Source: Bosea sp. BIWAKO-01 (GTDB lineage: Bacteria; Pseudomonadota; Alphaproteobacteria; Rhizobiales; Beijerinckiaceae). Taken from it: a DNA stretch of 64,000 bases. The stretch spans positions 4,490,501 to 4,554,500 of the forward strand of contig NZ_BCQA01000001.1 in NCBI RefSeq assembly GCF_001748145.1. The letters are read 5' to 3'. Shown one piece after another: positions 43,835-52,885 of the stretch. The number at the start of each line of letters is the position of its first letter. Position 1 is the first letter of the stretch. The notes beneath the pieces are model-generated. The model was not told where the DNA came from, made no database searches, and saw only the letters and a list, made by a program, of their open reading frames with translations. The position numbers and the translations under genes are program-made.

Positions 43835-45505
43835 TCAACGCCTGAAGTTCTTGATCACCGAGTCGAAGAAGCTGAAGATCGCGTCTCCGGCGATAATGCC
43901 GGCGGCGAAGACCTCCATGTCCCCGTCGCCCGTGCTGCCGCGCAGCTTCTCCCAGATAAGCCGACAGACGATGCCGGCCAGGACGGCCCAGCCCGCCATC
44001 GGGAAGCTGATCAGCAGGCCTGTGGCGAAGAGCACACCGATCTGGCGCTTCGGGCCGCCGATGAACTGCAGGATCGCGCCGGGGATCGCCCAGAGGAAGA
44101 GCTGCCAGGCGACGCCTGGCGCCACACCCGCCTTGATCGTCGCGGCATAGACCTTGTTCACGGGGGCGACGAGGTTTTGGTCGAAAAAGGACTGGTAGGA
44201 AACCAGAACCACCGCACCGGCGATGACGAAGGCGAACATCGCAGCAAAGAGCTGCTGCCGGCGGCCGTCGCGCTCGAAGGCAGGATCAGCGCCGTTGCCG
44301 CGCAGGATGTAACCGGCCTTCAGATCGTAGCCCATGTCGGCGAAGGCGGGGCCCGTCGCGGCGGAGAAGCCGACGAGCAAGGCAAGCGCCGGCATCGGGA
44401 AGCCGATCAGCATGCCGATGATCAGCGTGATCAGCGCGACGGCAAAGGCCGGGAACCAGCCAGAGTGCATCGCGGCGAGGCCGACGATGAGTTCATGCAC
44501 ATAGGCTGCAAAGGCCGCATAGAGCACGAACAGGATCAACATCCCGATCGACATGTCGCTCATCAGGCCGCCGACCAGCGCGATGAAGATCGCGATCACG
44601 AGATAGGCGATGGTGCCGAGACCGAGCGCGCGCCTGACTTCGGCATCGGAGACGCCGGAGGCGGCCTCGGCCAGCTTCTGGGCTTCGCTGCGCCTGAACA
44701 GGAGCTGCGCGACCTGAAACAGGGCAACGAGCCCTGCGCCGATCATGAAGCCGTGCGGGATATAGGCCGCCATCAGATCGCCCTTCGGGATGATGCCGTC
44801 GAAGAGCGGGCCGCCGAAGAGCTGGCTGGAATAGCCGCGCAGCAGCAGGCCGATGCCGAACATCGAGAGCGCCCAGATATTGCCGATGAAGGCGACGCCG
44901 AAGGCGGACATCGGAATGCCGGAGACTGCAGTCGAGCCGACAAAGCCGATGGCCGCGAGCGGCACCTTGACGAAGGAGGCGAGGATGCCGGTGACGAAGC
45001 CGACCCCCATCAGCACCGCCTTGCGTCCGCCCTCGTCGCCGGCCTTGATCGCTTCGGCAGCGGCAACGCCCGGGGGCCAGGCACCGGTCGCGGGAAACAC
45101 CCGGGAATCGAACATCCGATAAAGCAGGTAGGCATCGAGAAGCATTGCGGCGAAGGCGCCTGCCAGCATCGGTAGCACCAGATCCGAGCGACCGAGCAGG
45201 AAGGGAATGCCGATCGGCAGGAGCAGGCTGTTGGCAGCACCGAATGTCGCTGACGAGATGGCGCTCTGGGCCAGGTTCTGGACATGGATCGAACGGTAGC
45301 GCGTGAACATCGCTATCGGCACGCGTGCAAGCGCCATGGCGGCGAGTGCGCCGATCAGCGATGTGTTCGCCGTGATGCCCAGAGACACCAGAAGCTGCAT
45401 GCCAATGATCGCGCCAAAGACGCAAAGGATGGCGATCAGCACCAGCGTCCCGGGCTCGAACAGGCTCGGGTGCCGCTGAGGCACTCCTTTCGGTTGGTCC
45501 TTCAT
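43835..45505 (-). CDS. OPT-family oligopeptide transporter
   Basis: 556-residue polytopic membrane protein with about 14 hydrophobic spans. OPT-like segments are RSIHVQNLAQSAISSATFGAANSLLLP near the N-terminus, the central cytoplasmic FRRSEAQKLAEAASGVSDAEVRRALG loop, and FADMGYDLKAGYILRGNG, which corresponds to the DLKTGYLL motif of prokaryotic OPT proteins. It takes up oligopeptides, glutathione-like or metal-chelate substrates with protons. It lies 57 bp after the hydantoinase/oxoprolinase gene in the same operon, so it probably imports that enzyme's substrate or precursor. Confidence 0.88.
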   Translation of the reverse strand: MKDQPKGVPQRHPSLFEPGTLVLIAILCVFGAIIGMQLLVSLGITANTSLIGALAAMALARVPIAMFTRYRSIHVQNLAQSAISSATFGAANSLLLPIGIPFLLGRSDLVLPMLAGAFAAMLLDAYLLYRMFDSRVFPATGAWPPGVAAAEAIKAGDEGGRKAVLMGVGFVTGILASFVKVPLAAIGFVGSTAVSGIPMSAFGVAFIGNIWALSMFGIGLLLRGYSSQLFGGPLFDGIIPKGDLMAAYIPHGFMIGAGLVALFQVAQLLFRRSEAQKLAEAASGVSDAEVRRALGLGTIAYLVIAIFIALVGGLMSDMSIGMLILFVLYAAFAAYVHELIVGLAAMHSGWFPAFAVALITLIIGMLIGFPMPALALLVGFSAATGPAFADMGYDLKAGYILRGNGADPAFERDGRRQQLFAAMFAFVIAGAVVLVSYQSFFDQNLVAPVNKVYAATIKAGVAPGVAWQLFLWAIPGAILQFIGGPKRQIGVLFATGLLISFPMAGWAVLAGIVCRLIWEKLRGSTGDGDMEVFAAGIIAGDAIFSFFDSVIKNFRR

Positions 45506-45562
45506 GCCTCAGTCCCCGTTATTGGCCCCTGAAGGGGCAGATGTGCGTGTTGACGTCAGTCG

Positions 45563-48500
45563 TCAGGCAACAAGGATGCCGGCCTTGGCCTCGCCGACGT
45601 CGTGCGTCGCATGGCTGGTCTGGACCCCGTAATCGCGCTTGGCTGCCTCTGGCGAGACGAGGCCGAGTGCGATGTCGCGGGCGATGGCGTCACGTGAGCG
45701 CTCGGACGCCGCGCCGTAGCCGGCGCCGCCGGCGAGCACGAGTTCGACGATCTCATGGGGATGCTTGACCTGGACGAGGTCGCCCGTTCCGACATCCTTG
45801 AGGACATGGCCCTGCTCATCGATGACCCGCCCTGATGCTCCGCCGCCGGCCTTGCCGCCGAACAGGCCCGGGATCGGGTTGTTGACGCCTTCCGGATAGA
45901 GCGAGACTAGGGTCGGGAGGCCGTCATCGGAGAGCTTGCGCAGACGGACGCGCTGGCCGAGGCCACCGCGATGCTGGCCGGCGCCACCGGAGTCGGTGAG
46001 GTAGGTCTTCTCGACGACCAGCACCGGCACCCGCGCCTCGAAGGTCTCGATCGAGGTGTTGGCGGCCGAGGTCGGATAGAGCAGGCCGGACTTGCCGTCG
46101 CCATGGGCCGAGCCGCCCTGACCGCCGCCGACGAAGAGCATGTCGGAATAGGTATCGCCCGCCTGGTCCCGGCCATAGACGCTCGCCGCCACCGGCAGGC
46201 CGGTGAAGGCCTGGACCTGTTTCGGCGCAGCCTGCGACAGGGCGCGGAAGATGTTCGGCGCGATGTACCAGCCGGTGCGCGTCCGCAAGTTGACCGCGAG
46301 CGGCTTGTCGCAGTTCAGGATCGAGCCCTTCGGCGCGTCGATCGAGAAGGCGCGGTAGCAGCCGGCATTGCCGCGGACATTCGGCGTCAGCATGCATTTC
46401 AGCGGGTAGGTCGCATGCGCCATCGTGTAGTTCAGGGTGCAGTTGAGCCCGCCCTGCGGCAGCTGCGGCGGGGCGCCCTCAAAGTCGAGATGGATCGTGT
46501 CGCCCTTGACGGTCAGCGCCAGCGGATAGGTCATCGGCGTGCCGAGCGGGTTGTTCGAGACGGTGCCGTGATAGGTCCCGTCCGGCAACGCGGCGATAGC
46601 CTCGCGCATGGCCCTCTCGGAACGGTCCTGCACCACCGAGGCGAGGGCGCGCAGATCCTGCATGCCGTAATCGCTCAGGAAGGACTGCAGGCGCTCGGCG
46701 CCGATCGCATTGGCCGCGACGAACGAGTGCAGATCGCCGAGAACCTGCTCGGAATTGCGGACGTTCTCGCCCAGCAGGCGGACCAGCGTCTCGTTGATCC
46801 GGCCAGCCTCGTAGAGCTTCATCGGCGGGATCTGGAAGCCTTCCTCGTAGATCTCGCGGGCCCTGAGGCTGTCCTTGGTGCCGCCGATATCGGAGACATG
46901 GCCGACAGTGCCCATCAGGCCGACGACGCGGTCGCCCAGGAACACCGGCGTGACCACGGCGATGTCGAAGAGATGGCCGGCGCAGAGCCAGGGATCATTG
47001 GTGATCAGAACGTCGCCGGGCTTCAGGGTGTCGGCCGGATAGCGCTCCAGCAGCGCCTTGACCGCGCGCGGCAGGGTCAGGTTGAACACCGGCATGGCGC
47101 GCGGCGAATGCGCGAGCGTCTCGCCTTCGGGGTCGAGCAGCTCGCAGGCAAAATCCTGCGCTTCAGAGATCACCAGCGAGAAGGCCGTGCGGCAGACGGT
47201 CAGCCACATCTCCTCGACGACGTTGACGAGGCGGCTCCACATGATTTCCAGAGAGATCGGGTCGGCCTCGATCCGGCGCGCGGCCTCGGCCAGCGGCATG
47301 TCGGCGCTGATCGTGGTTTCGGCAGCGCTGGCCCGCCCGACGCTGACGAGCAGGTTGAGCACCTCGTCGATCGCGACCGTATCCCCGGGAGGAACGATGG
47401 TGGTCGCCTCGCGCTCCTCGATGATGGCGGGCCCGCTGATGCTGTCGCCAGGCCGCAGGGCGTAGCGATCATAGACGGTCGCCTCGCTCCAGCCGCTTTC
47501 GAACCAGGCCTGGCGAGTACCCTTCACCTTAGTGCCGGCATCGCCCCCACCGGCCGCGCCGGAGAGCGAGAGGCTCGGCACCGGGCCGGCGCAGCGGACG
47601 CGGAAGTTGATCGCCTCGAGACGGGCGCCCTCGTAGACCGAGGTGTAGCGCGCCGAATAGGTGGTGGCGAAAGCCGCGCGGATGGCGTCCAGGCTCGATG
47701 TGTCGATCGTGCCGGCCGGCAGGGTCACCGCAATATCATGCATCTGGCCGACGAGGCGCATATCGGCCGAGCGCTCGACCGTGATGTCGGCTGGCTTCAC
47801 GCCGGCCTCGAGCAGGTGCTTGCGGCCCTGGGCCTCGAGCACGCTGAGCACGGTGTTGACGGCCTGGGCGTCAAAGCCCTCCGAGAACTCGACCGGCAGC
47901 GACTGCACCATGTCGAAGGAGAGCGGCGCCGCGAGGAAGCCGAGCGCCGAGGCGGCACCCGAGGCCGGCGGAATGATGACCTGCCGGACGCCGAGCACAC
48001 GGGCGACATCGACGGCGTGGGCCGGGCCCGCGCCACCGAAGCCGACCATGGCGTAGTGCCGCGGATCCTTGCCTTTCTCGACGAGATGGACACGCGCCGC
48101 AGCGCCCATGCTTTCGACGACGACCTTGTGGATGCCCCAGGCCGCTTCTTCCACGGAGAGGCCGAGCGGCTCGGCGACCGACGCAACGGCCTTGCGCGCG
48201 GCCGCGAGATCGAGCGCCATGCGTCCGCCCAGGAAGAAGCCAGGGTCATAGTAGCCGAGCACCAGATTGGCGTCGGTGACGGTCGGCTTGGTACCGCCCA
48301 TGCCGTAGCAGGCCGGGCCGGGGTCGGAGCCAGCGGAGTGCGGGCCGACCTTGAGCAGGCCGACCTCGTCGATGGCGGCGATCGAGCCGCCGCCGGCGCC
48401 GATCTCGATCATGTCGATGACGGGAGCCTTGATCGGCAGGCCGGAACCCTTGGCGAAGCGGTTGACGCGCCCGGCTTCGAGCATCGGCGCGATCTCGGCG

Positions 48501-49411
48501 CGGCCGTCCTCGATCATGCAGGCTTTGGCGGTGGTGCCGCCCATGTCGAAGGAAATGACGTCCTTGTGGCCGGCGAGCTCGCCGAACAGGGCGGTCGCGA
48601 GGCCGCCGCCGGCCGGGCCGCTTTCGAGCAGGCGGATCGGGAAGGTGCGGGCGGTCTCTGGCGAGACCAGGCCGCCCGCCGAATGCATCAGCCGCAGCGA
48701 GCCGGTGAAGGAGCGGGCTGCGAGCTCGCGCTCCAGCCGTTCCAGATAGCGCCGCATCAGCGGCTGGACATAGGCGTTCGCTGCGGTGGTGACGAAGCGC
48801 TGATACTCCCAGATCTCGGCGACGACCTCGCTCGACAGGGAGACCGTGAGTTCAGGGCAGGCTTCACGAACGATCCGGCCGGCTTCCTGCTCATGGGCGG
48901 AGTTGCGGTAGCTGTTCAGGAAGCAGATCGCGATGGCTTCGCAGCCGGCGGCGGCAAGCTCGCGGGCGGCTGCACGCACCGCTGCGGTATCGAGCGCCGT
49001 CACGACCTTGCCGTCGCGGTCAATGCGCTCGGCGACTTCGAGGCGAAGCTCGCGCGAGACGAGCGGCTCGGGGAAGGTCAGGAACAGATCGTAGATGTCG
49101 TAGCGCTGCTCGGTTCCCATTTCGAGGATGTCACGGAAGCCGCGCGTGGTGATCAGGCCGAGCTTGGAACCCTTGCGCTCGATCACCGCGTTGGTCACCA
49201 GCGTCGTGCCATGCACGATGTCGCCGATATCGGCCAGCGTGATGCCGGCCATCTCGGTCAGCTCGCCAAGGCCGATCAGGGCCGCCTCGGACGGGTCATG
49301 CGGCGTGGTCAGGCGCTTGTGCAGCCGAACCGAGCGCTCCTGGCCGTCATAGAGGATGAAATCGGTGAAGGTGCCGCCGATATCGAAGCCGATGCGCCAA
49401 CGATTGCTCAT
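45563..49411 (-). CDS. fused hydantoinase A/B, 5-oxoprolinase-type ATP-dependent hydrolase
   Basis: 1282 residues, about the length of eukaryotic 5-oxoprolinase. The HyuA half (about 1-690) has WRIGFDIGGTFTDFILYDG, HGTTLVTNAVIERKGSKLGLITTRGF, SFDMGGTTAKACMIEDG and IGAGGGSIAAIDEVGLLKVGP. The HyuB half (about 705-1250) has DPISLEIMWSRLVNVVEEMW, SPRAMPVFNLTLPRA, GDVLITNDPWLCAGHLFDIAV and GGAGQHRGGLGQRVRLR. Bacterial HyuA and HyuB are usually separate genes, so this is the fused form. It hydrolyses a cyclic amide (5-oxoproline or hydantoin) using ATP. The start overlaps the IclR stop by 4 bases. Confidence 0.94.
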   Translation of the reverse strand: MSNRWRIGFDIGGTFTDFILYDGQERSVRLHKRLTTPHDPSEAALIGLGELTEMAGITLADIGDIVHGTTLVTNAVIERKGSKLGLITTRGFRDILEMGTEQRYDIYDLFLTFPEPLVSRELRLEVAERIDRDGKVVTALDTAAVRAAARELAAAGCEAIAICFLNSYRNSAHEQEAGRIVREACPELTVSLSSEVVAEIWEYQRFVTTAANAYVQPLMRRYLERLERELAARSFTGSLRLMHSAGGLVSPETARTFPIRLLESGPAGGGLATALFGELAGHKDVISFDMGGTTAKACMIEDGRAEIAPMLEAGRVNRFAKGSGLPIKAPVIDMIEIGAGGGSIAAIDEVGLLKVGPHSAGSDPGPACYGMGGTKPTVTDANLVLGYYDPGFFLGGRMALDLAAARKAVASVAEPLGLSVEEAAWGIHKVVVESMGAAARVHLVEKGKDPRHYAMVGFGGAGPAHAVDVARVLGVRQVIIPPASGAASALGFLAAPLSFDMVQSLPVEFSEGFDAQAVNTVLSVLEAQGRKHLLEAGVKPADITVERSADMRLVGQMHDIAVTLPAGTIDTSSLDAIRAAFATTYSARYTSVYEGARLEAINFRVRCAGPVPSLSLSGAAGGGDAGTKVKGTRQAWFESGWSEATVYDRYALRPGDSISGPAIIEEREATTIVPPGDTVAIDEVLNLLVSVGRASAAETTISADMPLAEAARRIEADPISLEIMWSRLVNVVEEMWLTVCRTAFSLVISEAQDFACELLDPEGETLAHSPRAMPVFNLTLPRAVKALLERYPADTLKPGDVLITNDPWLCAGHLFDIAVVTPVFLGDRVVGLMGTVGHVSDIGGTKDSLRAREIYEEGFQIPPMKLYEAGRINETLVRLLGENVRNSEQVLGDLHSFVAANAIGAERLQSFLSDYGMQDLRALASVVQDRSERAMREAIAALPDGTYHGTVSNNPLGTPMTYPLALTVKGDTIHLDFEGAPPQLPQGGLNCTLNYTMAHATYPLKCMLTPNVRGNAGCYRAFSIDAPKGSILNCDKPLAVNLRTRTGWYIAPNIFRALSQAAPKQVQAFTGLPVAASVYGRDQAGDTYSDMLFVGGGQGGSAHGDGKSGLLYPTSAANTSIETFEARVPVLVVEKTYLTDSGGAGQHRGGLGQRVRLRKLSDDGLPTLVSLYPEGVNNPIPGLFGGKAGGGASGRVIDEQGHVLKDVGTGDLVQVKHPHEIVELVLAGGAGYGAASERSRDAIARDIALGLVSPEAAKRDYGVQTSHATHDVGEAKAGILVA

Positions 49412-50193
49412 GGAGCTGTCTCCGCGATTGAGGGATGTAGGGGAATGAAGAGCGGGTCCCGGGTCAGCGCTGCGATCTCGGCGGCGCCGTCTCCCAGAGA
49501 ACGGATGATGGCGAGGCGCTCCTCCTGCGTGACGGTCGCAGCCGGGAAGGAGATGCAGAGTGCGACTTCGTCGCCGGTGGTCGGGTCGCCGACCGAAACC
49601 GAGATGGCGCGCACGCCCCTGACCGCCTCGTCATGCGATTCGGCGTAGCCCTCGCGCCGTGTGACGGCGAGGCGCGCCAGGAGTTCGTCGAGGTCCTGGG
49701 GGGCCGTGTCGGACGGGGGAACGAAGCCGCTGGCATAGAGGCGGCGGACTTCGTCGTCGGGCAGGCGGGCGAGCAGCGCGCGGCCGGTGCTGGAAGCGAA
49801 GGCGGCGATACGGTCGCCAATCGACGTGACGACACGCAGGGCGTGGCGTCCGGGATGGGCCGTGACGCCGACGATGTCGGTGCCGCGTCTCACGCTGATA
49901 TAGCCGGTATGCCCGACCTCGTCCGAGACGCGCCCGACCACGGTGTCGGCACGGTCGATCAGCGAAGCGGCGAAGCGGTAGATATGGCCGACCTGATTGA
50001 GCAGCAGGGAGGGGCGGTAACGCTTGCTGTCGCCGACCGTTTCAAGCAGCCCCTCGTCGCGCATCGCCCGCAGCAGCCGCGACGCATTGCTCTTCGGCAT
50101 TCCAAGCAACGAAACCAGATCCGTCACGGTCACATCGTGACGCGTGCTGGAGAAGCAACGGAGCACATCGACGGCGGCCGACAGAATGGACAT
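49408..50193 (-). CDS. IclR-family transcriptional regulator
   Basis: 261 residues. The winged helix-turn-helix is in about residues 1-65 (AAVDVLRCFSSTRHDVTVTDLVSLLGMPKSNASRLLRAMRDEGLL), and the IclR effector domain follows (IGDRIAAFASSTGRALLARLPDDEV, REGYAESHDEAVRGVRAISVSVGD). It is the first gene of the operon IclR, hydantoinase, OPT transporter, AroM and is translationally coupled to the hydantoinase gene. Operator-like repeats lie 19-56 bases upstream of its start, so it probably controls the whole operon including itself. Confidence 0.94.
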   Translation of the reverse strand: MSILSAAVDVLRCFSSTRHDVTVTDLVSLLGMPKSNASRLLRAMRDEGLLETVGDSKRYRPSLLLNQVGHIYRFAASLIDRADTVVGRVSDEVGHTGYISVRRGTDIVGVTAHPGRHALRVVTSIGDRIAAFASSTGRALLARLPDDEVRRLYASGFVPPSDTAPQDLDELLARLAVTRREGYAESHDEAVRGVRAISVSVGDPTTGDEVALCISFPAATVTQEERLAIIRSLGDGAAEIAALTRDPLFIPLHPSIAETAP

Positions 50194-50723
50194 CCGGTTG
50201 AGTCCAAAAAAGTTCCATAAAATGGAACTGGAGTTGCAATAAAAGGAACAATATCGCGACTGACCGAAGAGTCAACGGGCGTTAAGGATTGTGGGCGGGA
50301 TGCCCATGGGGACTCGCGGTGGCCCCGGAGTGTCGGATCAATGGTGCTGCAGCCCGCTTGGGCCGGTGCGCGTCGCTTGAAGCGGCCCGGCGCTCAATCC
50401 GGGGAAGGTCACGCTTTCTCGCCGACCCTGGTCATGCTGTCGGCGTCAGGAAGGCCGGTGCTGCGAATTCAGCGACGAGGCTGCGCGCGGCCCGGCGTCG
50501 GCCGATCCGGGAGGCAAGGGACTGCGCAACGCGGTACTGATCCAGCTGTTCGCCGGAAGGCTGAACGGGGCGGCGCACCGCCATTCCTGCCGATGCTGCG
50601 TGCTCGGTATGAGATGATGCTGCCCGGATCCGGCAGGGGCGAATGCCGTGCGCCTCGGGGCCGGGCGCAAGACACGCCGCCGCCCCTGCCAGTCAGCCCG
50701 TCCGCACGGGGGGAGAAATCAGC
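50194..50723. other. 530-bp intergenic region, IclR promoter side plus non-coding remainder
   Basis: The left 60 bases are AT-rich and contain the IclR operators annotated separately. The rest (about 50270-50723) is GC-rich with overlapping arginine/alanine/proline-rich open frames on both strands that have no domain or start signal I would accept. I see no RNA gene or repeat in it. Confidence 0.5.
50212..50249 (-). promoter_or_regulatory. tandem inverted-repeat operator, probable IclR binding sites
   Basis: Site 1 is GTTCCATAAAATGGAAC (50212-50228), a perfect inverted repeat that extends by one more base pair at each end. Site 2 is GTTGCAATAAAAGGAAC (50233-50249), matching site 1 at 13 of 17 positions. 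Their centres are 21 bp apart, two helical turns, which would put two regulator dimers on one face of the DNA. Palindromes of this size in front of an iclR-type gene are the usual autoregulatory site. Confidence 0.75.
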
Positions 50724-51509
50724 CTAAGCAGGCTTGCGTGCGGAAATCAGGAAGCGGTTTTGAGCCGCACGCTCGAGGCGCTGGTAGAGCGGCATGAAGC
50801 GGCCCTGGGCGCGGTGGATCGGGCCAAGGTCGCGGTCGACGATGATGTCCTCGAAGCCCGCCTGCCTCAGCAATTCGGCTACGGCATCGGGGCGGCACCC
50901 GTCAGAAAAATAGACGCGCGACAGGATGCTCGCATGGGTATCCGCATAGGGCGGGGGAGGCGGCACATTCCTGCTCAGGCGTTTGGCAAGTCGTGCGAGC
51001 CATTTGATCAGCCGCCTGTCCGGAGGGGTGTTGATGGTGTCCGCATCGATGATCGCGACGCGCCCGCCGGGCTTGAGAACCCTGTGCCATTCGGCGAAAG
51101 CGGCCGGCGGGTCGGGCAGCGTCCAGACGAGATGCCGCGTGACCACTGCGTCATAACTGTCCGAGGGCTCCAGTGTATTCTCGGCATCGCCGAGGAAGAG
51201 CTTGATTGGTCCCTTGCCCGAGACCTTGGCGCGGGCGCGCGCCAGCATGGCCTCGGAGAGGTCGAGGCCTGTCACTGAAAAGCCGAGTTCCGACAGCAGC
51301 AGCGAGATCACCCCGGTGCCGCAGGCCAGGTCGAGTGCCCGGCGCCCCTGATCGGTGCCAAGGTGCCGCGACAGAAGCGCGAGCCATGCGCGCCGTTCTT
51401 CCAGGGAAAAGATCTCGTGGCCCGGCGTCGTATCGAATGTCTCTGACCTGATGGACCAATAGTCCCGGATTTCATCCTTCAGGTTGCGATTTGCGATCGT
51501 GGTCGACAT
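50724..51509 (-). CDS. class I SAM-dependent methyltransferase
   Basis: 261 residues. SAM-binding motif I is RALDLACGTGVISLLL (about 57-72), then SVTGLDLSEAMLARARAKV, SYDAVVTRHLVWTLPDPPAAFAEWHRVLKPGGRVAIIDAD (motifs II-III). This is the UbiE/Methyltransf_11 type acting on a small molecule. It is divergent from an iron/metallophore-type ABC transporter across a 230-bp gap, so it may modify a metallophore or a related compound. That role is inferred from context only. Confidence 0.88.
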   Translation of the reverse strand: MSTTIANRNLKDEIRDYWSIRSETFDTTPGHEIFSLEERRAWLALLSRHLGTDQGRRALDLACGTGVISLLLSELGFSVTGLDLSEAMLARARAKVSGKGPIKLFLGDAENTLEPSDSYDAVVTRHLVWTLPDPPAAFAEWHRVLKPGGRVAIIDADTINTPPDRRLIKWLARLAKRLSRNVPPPPPYADTHASILSRVYFSDGCRPDAVAELLRQAGFEDIIVDRDLGPIHRAQGRFMPLYQRLERAAQNRFLISARKPA

Positions 51510-51739
51510 CGATCATTCGCCTTGTCTTGGTCCGTTTCCGACACCTTTCACCACGCTGCGCCGCATCTCACAAGTCTTTCCGTCGGTTTGTGCTGACAAG
51601 TCTTGTGAATGATCGGCCTGTTCTTCACTTTAGAATTGGTTTAATCAAGTAGATTGGACGTATTCTAAAAGATATGCCTTGACCGACCTTGTGTCATTTC
51701 ATACGAGCCGCCCAGCTCAGACGAGGTTTAGGTGGTGGC
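51510..51739. promoter_or_regulatory. divergent regulatory region with Irr-box-like half sites
   Basis: TTTAGAAT (51629-51636) and ATTCTAAA (51662-51669) are inverted halves of the TTTAGAA/TTCTAAA Irr (ICE) box of Rhizobiales, but they lie 25 bp apart rather than 3. TTGGTT (51636-51641) and TATTCT (51661-51666) could be promoter hexamers with a 19-bp spacer overlapping them. The 9-mer ACAAGTCTT occurs twice (51570-51578 and 51596-51604). Iron control would fit the transporter gene that follows. Confidence 0.5.
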
Positions 51740-52885
51740 ATGATGGCATTGCTTCACAAGGTTATTAAAGCAGCCACTCTGACCATTGGCCTCATCGCAT
51801 CGACGTTGCCTGCCTTGGCGGAGAAGGTCAGCGTCACGGATGTTCTCGGCCGCGCGGTCGAGGTCAACGCGCCAGTCGAACGCGTGATCCTTGGCGAAGG
51901 GCGGCAGATGTACTTCGTCGCCGCGCTCGACAGGGAGGATCCGTTCAAGCGTGTCGTCGGCTGGCGTGACGATCTGCCGAAGGCCGACCCCGACAGTTAC
52001 AAGGCCTATCTCGCCCGCTATCCCGCCATTGCCAAACTGCCGAATTTCGGCGGCATGAAGGAGGGCGCATTCGACGTCGAGCAGGCGATCGCGCTGAAGC
52101 CGGACGTTCTCTTCCTGAATGTCGAGGCGAAGATCGCCAGCGACGAGGCCAAGCTGGTCGAAAAGCTCGCCTCCGTCGGCATTCCCGTTGTCTATGTCGA
52201 TTTCCGCGAGAAGCCCTTCCAGAACACCGAACCCTCCATGCGAGTGATCGGCAAGCTCTTCGGCAAGGAGGCGCTTGCGGAGGATTTCATCAGGTTCCGG
52301 GCCGAGCAGATCTCGCTGGTGACGGACCGTCTTGCCAAGGCTACGGCGTTGAAGCGGCCGGTCGTGATGATCGAGCGCGCCGGGGGCTATTCCGACGATT
52401 GCTGCATGTCATTCGGGAACGAGAATTTCGGCAAGATGGTCGAGATCGCCGGGGGCAAGAATTTTGCGGGCGACCTGATCCCCGGGACCTTCGGTACGGT
52501 CAATGCCGAGGCAGTCGTGGCCGCCAATCCCGATGTCGTCATCGTCACCGGCGGCAATTGGGAGGCCTATGTCCCGGGTGGGGCCTGGGTCGGCCTTGGC
52601 CCCGGCGTCGACCTGATCGAGGCGCGCCGCAAGCTCACGGCGCTGTCGCGCCGCCCCGCCTTCGCCCAGACCGCTGCCGTCAAGAACGGCCGCGTCCATG
52701 GCATCTGGCACCAGTTCTACAACAGTCCCTACCAGTTCGTCGCGATCCAGGAGATTGCGAAGTGGCTGCATCCCGACCTGTTTGGGGATATCGATGCCGA
52801 TGCCACGCTGAAGACGCTGCATGAGCGCTTTCTGCCCCTGCCTTATCAGCCCGGCTACTGGGTGACCGTCGGGGGCAAGGGGTGA
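51740..52885 (+). CDS. iron/metallophore ABC transporter substrate-binding protein (FecB/BtuF type)
   Basis: 381 residues from the ATG at 51740, which follows the signal TTTAGGTGG. The signal peptide is evident (LLHKVIKAATLTIGLIASTLPALA, cleavage near LAEK). The type III periplasmic binding fold is marked by VTDVLGRAVEVNAPVERVILGEGRQMYFVAAL, NFGGMKEGAFDVEQAIALKPDVLFLN, the long helix-rich middle and NAEAVVAANPDVVIVTGGNW. Ligands of this family are ferric siderophores, haem and cobalamin. The frame extends to 51689 without support. Confidence 0.93.
   Translation: MMALLHKVIKAATLTIGLIASTLPALAEKVSVTDVLGRAVEVNAPVERVILGEGRQMYFVAALDREDPFKRVVGWRDDLPKADPDSYKAYLARYPAIAKLPNFGGMKEGAFDVEQAIALKPDVLFLNVEAKIASDEAKLVEKLASVGIPVVYVDFREKPFQNTEPSMRVIGKLFGKEALAEDFIRFRAEQISLVTDRLAKATALKRPVVMIERAGGYSDDCCMSFGNENFGKMVEIAGGKNFAGDLIPGTFGTVNAEAVVAANPDVVIVTGGNWEAYVPGGAWVGLGPGVDLIEARRKLTALSRRPAFAQTAAVKNGRVHGIWHQFYNSPYQFVAIQEIAKWLHPDLFGDIDADATLKTLHERFLPLPYQPGYWVTVGGKG

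Noticed and set aside
43715-45175. 486-codon open frame on the plus strand
   Set aside because: Antisense to the OPT transporter gene; charged, low-complexity product with none of the features of a folded protein.
45971-49648. 1225-codon open frame on the plus strand
   Set aside because: It is antisense to the fused hydantoinase gene, rich in Arg, Asp, His and Gly, with no domain. Long antisense frames are expected opposite GC-rich genes with strong third-position bias.
50341-50727. 128-codon plus-strand frame between the IclR and methyltransferase genes
   Set aside because: Arg/Pro/Ala-rich without domain; it runs into the convergent methyltransferase 3' end and lacks a start signal.
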